Below are positions 24,501 to 32,400 of a stretch of 64,000 bases of DNA, one piece after another. Each line of letters begins with the position of its first letter. Position 1 is the first letter of the stretch. A model generated the notes under the pieces. That model searched no databases. It was not told the origin of the DNA and was given only the letters and a program-made list of their open reading frames with translations. This DNA comes from Marthasterias glacialis. Its lineage: Eukaryota > Echinodermata > Asteroidea > Forcipulatida > Asteriidae. The position numbers and the translations under genes are program-made. The stretch is from positions 8,950,108 to 9,014,107 of the forward strand of contig OU452222.1 in assembly GCA_911728455.2 (NCBI GenBank). The letters run 5' to 3'.

Positions 24501-27200
24501 CACATTCCCGTTGAGCAATCTGATTGGAGGATTAGTGCGTACTGGAGGATAAAACTGATTATTACTTACAGTGTTAACTCTTGATTGGACATGTGGATAT
24601 GGTGTTTGTCTACTACCTTGTGTTGCAAGTTGTTGCTTAGTAACTGTCAACTGCACAGAGAATGAAAATAGCCAAGACATAAAAACAAATTCTTTCTGTA
24701 CAACATTTACCTTCTACAAACAACGTATTTCTAATATTAATTTTTGCTATTTATTTATTGCTTTATCACGGTTGTATCTAAGCACTTTTTATAACACTAT
24801 TTTGAATATGAGACCATTTAACACCTTGTCAGAGTTTACAAGATAATGCGGCGCAATCTGCAGCCAACCATGCACACACAAAAACAAAATGTGGCAAGCC
24901 CTTCTTGTGACAATAAGTGTACTGGGTTCTTTTGCCAATCATTCAAATCAACAATCTCTACACTTAGAAGTACCCATTGACTCCTGGGTGATGAGAAGCA
25001 AATATAATTTAGTGTCTTGCCCAAGTGTTGCGACCGGGATTCGAACCCACACTCTGATGACTCAGAACTTGAGTTCGACGCGCTAAACTGCTCAGCCACG
25101 ACACGCTATTTTTAAGAACAATGGTCTTTACCTGTCATCTGCTGCCACCTAGCATCTCAAAACAGACAGGCACGTTCTTACATCTTACAAATACAATCTA
25201 AAAGGATTACATGTGCATGTACAGGTTTTTTTATTTCCTTTTGTTTGTGAGTTGCCTTCGAGATAACACAATTATTTTTAATTCAGTAAAATCATATTAC
25301 ATTCATTTCTCAAATTGTAGTTAATTTTGTCGTACCTTATTCTTCAGCATATCATTCTGTTTGTTGAGATCCCTCACTTTACCCTGTAAGTCCTCGATCA
25401 TCTCATCTGTCTCAACATCCCGCCCCTTACGGCCCCGCTGGTGAGCTCCGCCCACCTCTTGGTCCTGCTTCTTTCGATCAGTGACCAATCTTAACAGTTT
25501 TGTAGCCATTCTGTTTATAAAGTACACATAATTTTGTTTGTAAAAAAAACACCTTTTGTAACCAGTTGACGCCGGATGACCTGTTTACACGCAAAAGTTT
25601 CCCCTGCCTAGAAATGGAAGCCATCTTACAACGACATTATGTAATTTCAGTACTTATACAGCCCCCATACATAAGTCCAGCTTTCTCCTGAAGACAATAA
25701 GAGCATACTGATCAAAACGCCGAGTTGGTACACCATTGGTTCATTTCAGAACTACAACTCATAAGAGAGATTTATGTACATTGTGTTACCACAAACCTTC
25801 CTCTCAGAGTAGATTCTCTCCCATCCTCTATTTGTCAACAATTTCTGGTGGTCACGTTTTATTGAAAATAATGTTTTGTCGGACATATTGAGCACATTCA
25901 TATCAGGATTATTTTGATTGTGACCATCACAATAAGCAACAGTAATTTTTGTTTTCTCTTCAAAAAGTCCTCAAAATACACACAGAGAAAAGAGAGCCAG
26001 GGAATCCCGCCTTGCGGTTTTGATTCTCAATTTGGCCTTGAAACGCTAGAAACGTTCCAACATTTAAACAGAACTCACAAGTTCTATTTAAACGTTTAAG
26101 AAAATAAAAGTATGCACAACCAATCGTGTTACCAATCGTGTACTTTATCTCTAAAGAGTTTTGAACAACATTTGATTGTGATGACAGCCTCTACACGCAC
26201 TCACTTCTTAATTTTTTCCTCTTGTTTCCTGGCATGTTTCTTCAGAACCAGATTCTCATCATGAAGACGGAGATACTTGTCCTCTAGCTCCTCGCGACTG
26301 ATTTTGGCGACAGCTCGTCGCTGCTGGGCACGACGCTGTTCATTATCTGAAGGAGGAAAGGGAACTGATTACGAGATGCAACATAAGTTCATCTAAGAGG
26401 CTTTTGTATCACTGCTGTTACTTTAGTAACATTTTTGTAGGGAACCCAAGTGTGCTCTCAGTGTTCATGCTTCCAATGGAACTTACTTATGTGCATTTTC
26501 TTTAAAAACATTTTCTTAAAAACTAAACTTTTAATCCATGAACTTTGAGACCATCCTCTTTTCCGTTAAGCTTTTGGCAGGGAAAGAGTACCTTCTATTT
26601 TCTCTGGGTAATTCTCTCTATTTTATAGGGATGGCCATGCTCCTAATGTTTATTACCTGGAAGGGAAAATGTTATAGGAGCCCCCAGGGAGTATCTTTTG
26701 AGTCAACACAAGTAATTTTATCAGAGAACTTTATTATTATTACTATACATTTCTGGTAATGAAACCAAGGATGCCTGTTAAGTGAACTTAATCACTGTAG
26801 CTTTCAAGCCTGAGGAAACATGTAGACAAGGGTGTTTGCTGTGAACCAGAAACACTGGGGTAATTCCCCTACTCTTACACGGTAAGTGTTCTGGGTTCTT
26901 TTACGTGCACTACTAATCCTAGTACACGGGACCTACGGCTTAATATCCCATCCGAAAGACAAAATAATTATGGTAAAGTGCAGCGACCGGGATTTGAACC
27001 CCCACTCTGCTGCCGACAACACCAGAACTTGGGTCCAGTGATCTAGACCGTTCGGACACGACACTCAACTTTGAGGGATAGATGAATCGTTTCTTGTCAA
27101 TTCTAAACGACTTACCTTGGGGTACATCATGACCCCTTGCCCCTCCACTTGGATCACGGACTGGCACATCCTCATATAAGCTGTCAGTATCCATTATGAT
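347..27200 (-). CDS. RPGRIP1L: RPGRIP1L (RPGR-interacting protein 1-like), 5' part, 23 coding exons, 3' end outside window
   Basis: Scaffold protein of the ciliary transition zone; vertebrate orthologues bind nephrocystin-4 and control ciliary gating. Exons in transcript order: 27116-27200 (ATG at 27194), 26205-26346, 25336-25510, 24570-24650, 23709-23779, 22866-22955, 20855-20927, 20348-20418, 15318-15423, 14372-14518, 13548-13621, 12586-12725, 10498-10655, 9420-9486, 8409-8521, 7443-7550, 6515-6583, 6006-6083, 4950-5065, 4096-4295, 3655-3749, 3018-3207, 347-501. They join without a frame break to 866 codons. Recognisable family strings include [97 protein letters not shown] and [16 protein letters not shown]. 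Order and spacing match human RPGRIP1L (about 1,315 aa). The remaining exons, including the RPGR-interacting domain, must lie left of base 1. All introns are GT-AG except the one after 15318-15423, which is GC-AG. Confidence 0.95.
585..603. repeat. Interstitial telomere-like repeat (CCCTAA)3
   Basis: Three CCCTAA units in a row next to the large inverted repeat. Another TTAGGG-rich patch lies at 54260-54420. Confidence 0.75.
605..909. repeat. Large inverted repeat in an RPGRIP1L intron
   Basis: The arm 605-718 is the reverse complement of 794-909 with a few mismatches, and about 75 bases separate them. The right arm is part of a minus-strand open frame (829-1122) with codon-like character but no recognised family. 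The left edge directly abuts a short telomere-like run at 585-603. Confidence 0.8.
1331..1458. mobile_element. MITE with GGATTTCACAAA termini
   Basis: The ends are inverted (GGATTTCACAAA at 1334 and TTTGTGAAATCC at 1442) and the interior repeats TAGGACTAGTC and its complement. About 128 bases, no coding capacity. Confidence 0.65.
1736..2070. repeat. Inverted pair of a tRNA-derived SINE
   Basis: The right part (about 1890-2070, plus strand) has a tRNA-like head with B-box GGTTCGAATCC at 1948-1958 and a tail AATATGCCTGTGGATTT...CACAGGAGTCGGGAAAG. The left part (1736-1835) is the tail of the same element in opposite orientation. A second plus-strand copy is at 22684-22850 and a minus-strand partial copy at 4530-4625. 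Confidence 0.65.
4741..4919. mobile_element. MITE with ATAGACCTTATGCA termini
   Basis: ATAGACCTTATGCACTTGATGTC at the left is mirrored by GACGTCAATGCATAAGGTCCAT at the right. Related ends occur at 1640-1670, 18450-18475 and 19239-19668. Confidence 0.65.
5640..5840 (-). repeat. tRNA-derived SINE, second family
   Basis: On the minus strand, CTAGATAGCTTAGATGTAGA (A-box region) is followed by GGTTCCAATCC (B box) at about 5703-5713, then CACTCCAGGCAATTTTTC. The cloverleaf is not intact, so this is a SINE rather than a tRNA gene. Confidence 0.55.
6605..6860 (+). mobile_element. Non-LTR retrotransposon polymerase tail
   Basis: The plus strand encodes [19 protein letters not shown] followed by ADELKTLM, in the form GRPxxTxIDxLxxDTGxxxxELxxLMxDR seen at the C terminus of many RTE/CR1-like polymerases. 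It ends at a stop and a short downstream tail. Only the terminal part of the element is present. Confidence 0.5.
7671..7999. mobile_element. MITE with TTGATCAAGGACCAT termini
   Basis: TTGATCAAGGACCATATCTAACCA at the left is mirrored by TGGTCCTTGATCCAATT at the right. The interior also contains palindromic GTCGACTAGACTAGTCC-like DNA. About 330 bases within an RPGRIP1L intron, no coding capacity. Confidence 0.6.
8560..8917 (-). repeat. Main tRNA-derived SINE, minus-strand copy
   Basis: Head at the right (complement of ...CGGTCGAGCGGTCAAGCGC), body with GTAAAAGAACCCAGTTACACTTA-like sequence, tail GCGCT...ATATAA at the left. Same family as 10045-10360. Confidence 0.7.
9893..10030. repeat. Degenerate GAGTCN repeat, copy 1
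   Basis: The hexamer GAGTCN or its variants recurs about a dozen times, ending TCGAGTCATACAATACTT. A very similar tract is at 19915-20055 (ending TCATGAGTCATACAACACTG), so the tract moves as a unit. Confidence 0.55.
10045..10360 (+). repeat. Main tRNA-derived SINE, near-complete plus-strand copy
   Basis: tRNA-like head (GGCCAAGTGGTAAAGTGCAC, then GCTTTGAGTCC as degenerate B box), conserved body (GACACTTGTGTCCTTAAGCA; GAAAGAACCCAGTTACACTT) and tail GGCGCTACATAAATGGG. Other copies in the window: 8560-8917, 11160-11487, 23160-23398, 24818-25107, 26845-27066 and 34490-34905 (minus), and 34302-34478 (plus). Confidence 0.75.
10837..11106 (+). repeat. Dispersed 270-base repeat, copy 1
   Basis: Shares long blocks with 21055-21337, including AATTCCTGAAAA, TTTACAGACTCTGT, GGTTTGGACACAATGT and AAATCCTGAAATCAGGA. 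There are no terminal repeats or coding sequence. Its class is unknown. Confidence 0.6.
12349..12510 (+). repeat. Dispersed repeat (CATGGCTGGACCCAACATGG family), copy 1
   Basis: Nearly the same sequence appears at 22433-22590: TTTCACATGATGTCA, GACCTTTTTCTAATGCTGC, GTACATGGCTGGACCCAAC. Unclassified and non-coding. Confidence 0.6.
15495..16230. repeat. Degenerate long-period tandem repeat
   Basis: A phrase like GAGGTTGTAACTATTGAGA recurs at about 15501, 15791 and 16027, and GTTATAACATGTGAGTTACT-like phrases at about 15599, 15750, 15890 and 16128. The period is roughly 240-290 bases with much drift. It lies in an RPGRIP1L intron. Confidence 0.6.
19239..19668. mobile_element. MITE with internal palindrome
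   Basis: Outer ends TCTAGACCCCTTGCATATAA and TATGCAAGAGGTCTATT are inverted. Inside, 19257-19325 is mirrored by 19350-19412 (GTCAAAGTAGACCTATCACTGG and its complement). Related to the element at 4741-4919. Confidence 0.6.
21055..21337 (+). repeat. Dispersed 270-base repeat, copy 2
   Basis: Second copy of the element at 10837-11106, in the same orientation and also inside an RPGRIP1L intron. Confidence 0.6.
22433..22850 (+). repeat. Dispersed repeat copy 2 followed by a SINE
   Basis: 22433-22590 matches 12349-12510. A plus-strand copy of the SINE seen at 1890-2070 follows (22684-22850), with TCTGCTCTAGAATGGCG and TATGCCTGTGGATTTT in common. The second copy ends close to RPGRIP1L exon 22866-22955. 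Confidence 0.6.
24161..24293. repeat. Palindromic element
   Basis: TAGTTATCACACTCGCGCTC and TGGAATACAGAAAAATATA at the left are mirrored by TATATTTTTCCGTATTCCA and GAGTGAGTGTGATAACA at the right. Arms are about 60 bases, no coding capacity. Confidence 0.7.
24818..25107 (-). repeat. Main-family SINE, minus-strand copy
   Basis: GACCGGGATTCGAACCCACA (B-box complement) at about 25030 and the head complement CAGCCACGACACGC at the right end identify the family. Confidence 0.7.
26845..27066 (-). repeat. Main-family SINE immediately beside the first coding exon of RPGRIP1L
   Basis: GACCGGGATTTGAACCCCCA and the head complement CGTTCGGACACGACAC end at 27066, only 50 bases from the donor of exon 27116-27200. 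Confidence 0.7.
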
Positions 27201-28899
27201 CTACCGGTACACATTAGTATTAGTTGGCATATAGTTGACATGTTGATTGACCTCTGTGGATTAACGGAATTAAAAGATATTTAAATGTGACCACAAGATG
27301 ATAAATTTGTACAATGTTGAGTGCCTTCTAAAGTCAACATCATCAGTCATAGACAGGAGGAGGGGGTGGTCCGAAAACATGAATGACATTAAAATGTGTA
27401 TAAATATATTGATAATTTAACGAATGAGAGCCGAATTCTCAATGTTTCAAGATTCGATTGCGGGTCGTGTCGGTTTCCAAGTGGGATCGTTTCCTCTGTG
27501 CTATCAGGATGTGGATGAAAACCTTGGTAATTTAATATATTATACAATTACAATGTCAGCTACTCATGTCCACTTCAAAGAGGGCCCTATAGTATAAGAT
27601 TTCCCAGCTTTTACTAATTAAAAGATGCCGGATTGAGAAAAACATCCACTATCTGATGTTTGAAGCTTAGCATGGTATGGATAATTAATACATGTAGGAA
27701 GTAACTATAACTAGTAACCTTGAGGGTACAACCATCGTGAACCATCGTCACCTAAAAATCATCGATTTGGAGGAAAGAAAATGATTGTGAGTACAATTGA
27801 ATGCATTTTACTTCACCTTAAACATTTGGAGAAGACAGTAGGCGAATTTTGAGCAATTCTGTAGAGTCTAATGCATTTTTTTTAACAGAGGTGTTTTAAA
27901 TTCTCCTGACCGTCGCAGTTACAACATATTCCTTACTGGGGCACTAGTACGACAGATAATGTCAAAATCTCAAAAAGGAGTACAGCGCCCCAGTTACTGG
28001 GTCTAGTGACCATGTAGACCCAGTAACTGGGCTGCTTAGCCTACTCCTATTTTGACATTTTGACTTGGACGGTCGTACTGTCCAAATCAAAATTTCAAAA
28101 AAGGAGTACAGTACCCATGCTGGATCTAGTGACCAAGATATATATCACTTTTGGTAGACCCAGTAACTGGGGCACTGTACTCAAAAAAGGAGTACAGCGC
28201 CCCAGTTACTGGGCCTACACTTTTGGGAGGAGCCAAGACTCCTTCCAAAAAAGATTTACACATGGTTGTAACCGCAAATTTATCCTAGTTAAAGTTGACC
28301 TAATTAATGTAGTTTATATTTATAACTCAATTACTTCCCATCTTATTTTACTTGCACTTATTTACTCAAGTCATGGAGGTGCTTAGACCCAGTAACTGGG
28401 GCGCTGTACTCCTTTTTGGGGATTTTGACATTATTGGTCATACTAGCGATAATGTCAAAATCTCAAAAAAAGGAGTACAGCGCCCCGGTTACTGGGTCTA
28501 CTGAGGAGGTGCACAACTTTCCATCCCTTTCCTTCCACCTGCTTCACATGCACCTAGTTTTCACCATAAGCTTTACATCCACAAACTGTGGAATTTGCCG
28601 AGTACCAGCTTTGATGTAGACATGTAGCAGGAAATCAAAAATGCCTTTCGGTTGGTCATCTTCCTTTCATTCACCCTGCTGACACAGTGACAGCTCAACC
28701 CTGCGACGCGGCCGGACGGACGGCCCGCGGCCCCCGGCGGACAGTGTGTCCCTTCTCCCCTCCTCAATGCCTCATCGTCTCGTCGACGCCTCCAGAAAAA
28801 AATGACTTGTCTTTCTTGCACCTAAGTCTTCTTTACACAGATAACAATTTACTCTAATAACAATGACAATTTAATTCAGCTCGGTGTCAATATACGTAC
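27201..28899 (-). other. RPGRIP1L intron 1 (predicted), transposon-rich
   Basis: This 1.7-kb stretch has no recognised coding sequence. It holds a nest of palindromic repeats at 27955-28503, described separately, and a short very GC-rich block at about 28695-28745 in otherwise AT-rich DNA. A minus-strand open frame across the GC-rich block (28573-28821) has low-complexity Arg-rich composition and no family resemblance, so it is not called a gene. Confidence 0.5.
27955..28503. repeat. Cluster of alternating inverted repeat units
   Basis: A half-unit (AATGTCAAAATCTCAAAAAGG then AGTACAGCGCCCCAGTTACTGG) occurs seven times in alternating orientation: forward at about 27958, 28085, 28186 and 28449; reverse ending at about 28066, 28184 and 28436. 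It looks like a MITE nested within copies of itself. It lies in the predicted first intron of RPGRIP1L, about 500 bases from the shared promoter. Confidence 0.75.
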
Positions 28900-29000
28900 C
28901 AGAATGTGATTTTCTCCACAAGAACGTTGATCATTCAATGAGTTTACACACACACCACTACAGTTTGTTTACGGCAGCCATTGCTCCGCTTTTGAAAAAA
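28900..29000 (-). other. RPGRIP1L: Probable RPGRIP1L 5'-UTR exon
   Basis: On the minus strand a strong donor (CTG|GTACGTATA, exon edge at 28900) lies 1.7 kb upstream of the first coding exon, which has an acceptor (CCGGTAG) at 27201, six bases before the start codon. A non-coding first exon here would put the RPGRIP1L transcript start just left of the FTO promoter. The upper end at about 29000 is a guess. RNA evidence is needed. Confidence 0.45.
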
Positions 29001-29425
29001 TTCAGGAAGTTCGTTAGTACGCATGCGTAGTGCCCTGCCTCCAACGAAAATGGTGCTTCAAAAAGAATTTTTGTCAAATGATTTTTACAAATACAGTCAT
29101 ATTCTTATGTTTTATACGTTGATCGCTAAAAATATTATTATTAAAACTTGAAATGTATTTTGTGTGTGTAACTTTATATTTCTTGTTATTGTTTTTTACC
29201 TTATGAATTTCTTTTCAGCTTCCTAAAAAGAGCAAATTATTATTGCTTTGACAGCAATACAGGAAAGAGCAGCAACCCCGGAAATAAACAAGTACACGTG
29301 CGATACATCAACACAACATATTCACACGGGGACAGAGGTGATCAAAAATTATGCAATGTTTGCGTTTTAGTCTTCAGGTAAATTGTCATGATTATTTTTA
29401 TTGCCTTCGTCGATGGATGTCAAAA
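28960..29425. promoter_or_regulatory. Candidate bidirectional promoter of RPGRIP1L and FTO
   Basis: The start codons of the divergent genes are 2.2 kb apart, but the predicted RPGRIP1L leader exon brings the transcript starts within about 400 bases. The interval holds a GCAGCCATTG (YY1-like) site near 28973, a CAGGAAGT (ETS-like) site at 29003-29010, and the palindrome TACGCATGCGTA at 29018-29029, which resembles an NRF1 site with mismatches. No TATA box is evident. Such sites are typical of divergent housekeeping promoters. I looked for a ciliary X-box and saw no convincing one. Confidence 0.45.
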
Positions 29426-32400
29426 ATGTCGAAGAGGAAATCTAGCGGTGATTCGGGGAAGGAAGTAAAGGTAATGAAGAGCAAAACAGTCGTTTTGGAG
29501 CTGTTTGTCATTGAATTTTGAGTTGTTATGGAAGGGCCGGTGCTGCAGTGAAAAAAAGTCACTGATGAAATTATAAAGAATTTTCAATGTTTCAGCAAGC
29601 TGAGTTTGTAATTCAAGAAAACTGTTGTTATGAAATATAAAATAATATTAGCAACAAGATTAATATTAATAATACAACAATTGTTATATTTAGTAAATAA
29701 TTGTGTGGGATTGATTTGTATCTTATATTAAAAACTGACTTGCTTGGTCATGTTTGTGTATGCGCTTTAGAAATCAATGAATAGAGTAAATATTACCCTA
29801 TACCGTACAACACAACAAAAATATGGGGAAAACTACTGGAAAACACAGGGAAAACTACAAAAAAAACACTTCCGAAACCACAAAAACACTTACAGAAAAT
29901 ATCCCCAAACTACAGAGGGCGCTCTTCAAAGGAAATCCAGGCAACATGCGCCCTTCACCAGTCCTGTGCTGTAGTTTTCCATTGTTTTCCTGTATTTTTC
30001 GGTGAACAGTATTATTACTGTGTTAGAACGTTTGTTGATTTAAATAATTGACGTGTTCCTTTATTCTTAACTTTTTTTCAGAGAAGCAAACTTTTATCTG
30101 AAGTAGCAAAAGGAAAGTTGCCATTTTTGGCTCCTGCTGATGCAAATTTTGAGTCCCTGGTGAGTTTTTTCACATAAGCTTAGTATAACTACAAACACAC
30201 TCCAGTTTTGTTCATCACAGTGTTTACCATTTGTCATTTATCATGTTCATTGCTTACCCCTCGTTCTGTATCTGCAATATTTTAAAGAGGGGTTCTAAGC
30301 TCAGAAATGTGCTGCACTCATTTTCCAAAGATAGAGTCTTTATGAAAAAGGAAAATAGTGTAGCCCGTTCCAATGGTGTAAAAAGCCATTGTAATTGATA
30401 CCCTTCCAGTGCAAAATTGGTTAACATCCCAAAATGCCCAATGACATCAGATTTCAAATATAGGGGTCTGTACAGTTTTGTATGGGGAATTTAATTCGTC
30501 AAAACGGAATTTTGAATTTGACATTTTGACTTAAAAAAATTCCTGTGTAGAATGTACTTGTAACCAATTTATTGTTTACATCATTGGATGTCATGTTCCA
30601 AATTTTGCTCTGAAAGAGTATGAAATAAAATGAAATTTTACACCATTTTAACGGGAGGTTAGAGACTTGTAAATTTCTTTTCACTTTCAGAAAGACTCTA
30701 GGCCCATCTGTTTGAAAATGAATGCATCACAAAACCGATATTGGACTTTTAGTCTAGGGGCTAGTACATGTTTGGACCTTTTTCACAGAGTTGCTTACTG
30801 GAATTGTTAAGTAGGTTTACCTGCCGAGTAAGAATTAGCTTTGAACCGGTTAAAATACTGTTTGTGTTGAATGCAGATGTTTGTGTTAAATGCAGACAAG
30901 AAGTGAATGAAAGTTGCTCATGCAAAGCAGCAAATTTTAGCGGTGTGTTGTTGAAGACCATTAACTACTGACAGATTTGTTTTATTGATATGCAAATTGA
31001 TATTGATACTAATAATTATCTTTACAGATGAAAGAGAAATATTCCAACTTTGCACATGAACCGCAATCCTGTATCCCTGAGTCTCTGCACCAAGATTTAA
31101 CGTGGGCTTTGAATGTACTCTACTACCATGGTTACTTCTATCGAGATTGGGTCAAGGTGAAAGGTCAAACAGTCCAGACCCCAATCTCCCGTACATTAGT
31201 CGGAGAGCCGGGTACAACATACAAATATCTAGGTCTACGTTTGTTTACCATCCCGTGGTCCTTTGGGGATGTCCCACCAGAGAATGAGGTTGAGATTGCC
31301 TGCGGGGTGATCGGGAAACTGAACGAGCACTTCAAGTCAGTCTCAAGGAAACTTCTATTGGATAAAGAGAATTCGAGAACAGAGAGGTCCATTACAAGAA
31401 CTAAGGGTGATGGAGGAAGTCTGTCTTGTTTAGACAAAGAGGACGGTGGTGGATGTAAATCCAAGGATGGTGGGGTCCTTTCTATCAACGATGGCACCAA
31501 CTTCAACGTTGCTCTTATTAATTATATGGACCCTACAGACCCTGACTTGAGGTTGAAACCAGAGCCCTATTATGGGATGGGATCTCTGGCAGTCAGCTGG
31601 CACATGGACGGCAACCTGGTTAGAGGATCCACAGTAGCTGTGTACAGTCAAACCTACTCAGGTTGGGGTACTACTATCTCAAAACACTGTATCTGTGCTA
31701 CAACACTAGCAGTGGCATATCCAGCATCTTTTCTGTAGGGGGCAAAGTGGGGGCACGGATATTTGTACAGGGGGCACGGATATTTGTACAGGGGGCAATA
31801 TTTCAGTCAAAAATGCCTGATTATAGCAAATTTCTTGCTGTCCAGAGGCCTGGGGGTGGGGCAGCTTCCCCCTTTACCCCCTATCCACCTTGGCTACGCC
31901 ACTGAACAGTAGTGCTGTGATTCACAATTTAATGAAAAGAATTCCAACATGTTATATCTTGTCGAATATTATTGATTAAGGGAGTTTGATTGTCATTTTG
32001 CTTCCTAAAAAGTAAATTTGCACAGGTTTATACAACAAAAATGGTTAGGTTTTAGGGCCAATTTCATAGAGGTGCTCAAGCAGAAAATATTACCGAACAA
32101 TTTTCTAAAGAATACCATCACAGTTGGTACATGTGAAATAGCTACGTTTTGTGCTTAAGCAGCTCTATGCAATTGGGCCCAGTTGTTTTAAAAAAAAGAA
32201 TCAGGGTCGAGAGGAAGATTTTTGATAACCAAGGTATATTTTGTTTTGAGGTAAACTTTTACAAAAGTTCCTTAAATCAGGGAATCACATCTCTTTTCAT
32301 CTCATGTTGTAGGGAATACCTGTAAAAAAGAAGTAAATTAAGAAAAGGGTCTGGCAGGTTTAAGAGAGGTTAGGATTAGACACTATGCAATTTTTTTTAC

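Larger units (their letters stand above)
6515..26346 (-). other. RPGRIP1L: RPGRIP1L coiled-coil region (exons 2-17)
   Basis: Residues about 27-588 are rich in E, K, Q, L and R with heptad-like spacing and almost no proline except around residues 146-180. This is the long coiled coil that precedes the C2 domains in the RPGRIP1 family. Residues 145-180 (exons 4-6) form a proline-rich, probably flexible break, as in the human protein, where a TQGxRQTPY-like segment occurs at the same place. The coiled coil mediates assembly of the protein at the transition zone in vertebrates; its role here is inferred by orthology. Confidence 0.85.

Noticed and set aside
28573..28821. Minus-strand open frame in the GC-rich block near the promoter
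   Set aside because: Low-complexity Arg-rich product with no recognisable domain; more likely leader-intron sequence.
28960..29425. Ciliary X-box (RFX site) in the shared promoter
   Set aside because: No sequence close to the two-half-site consensus was found on either strand by eye.
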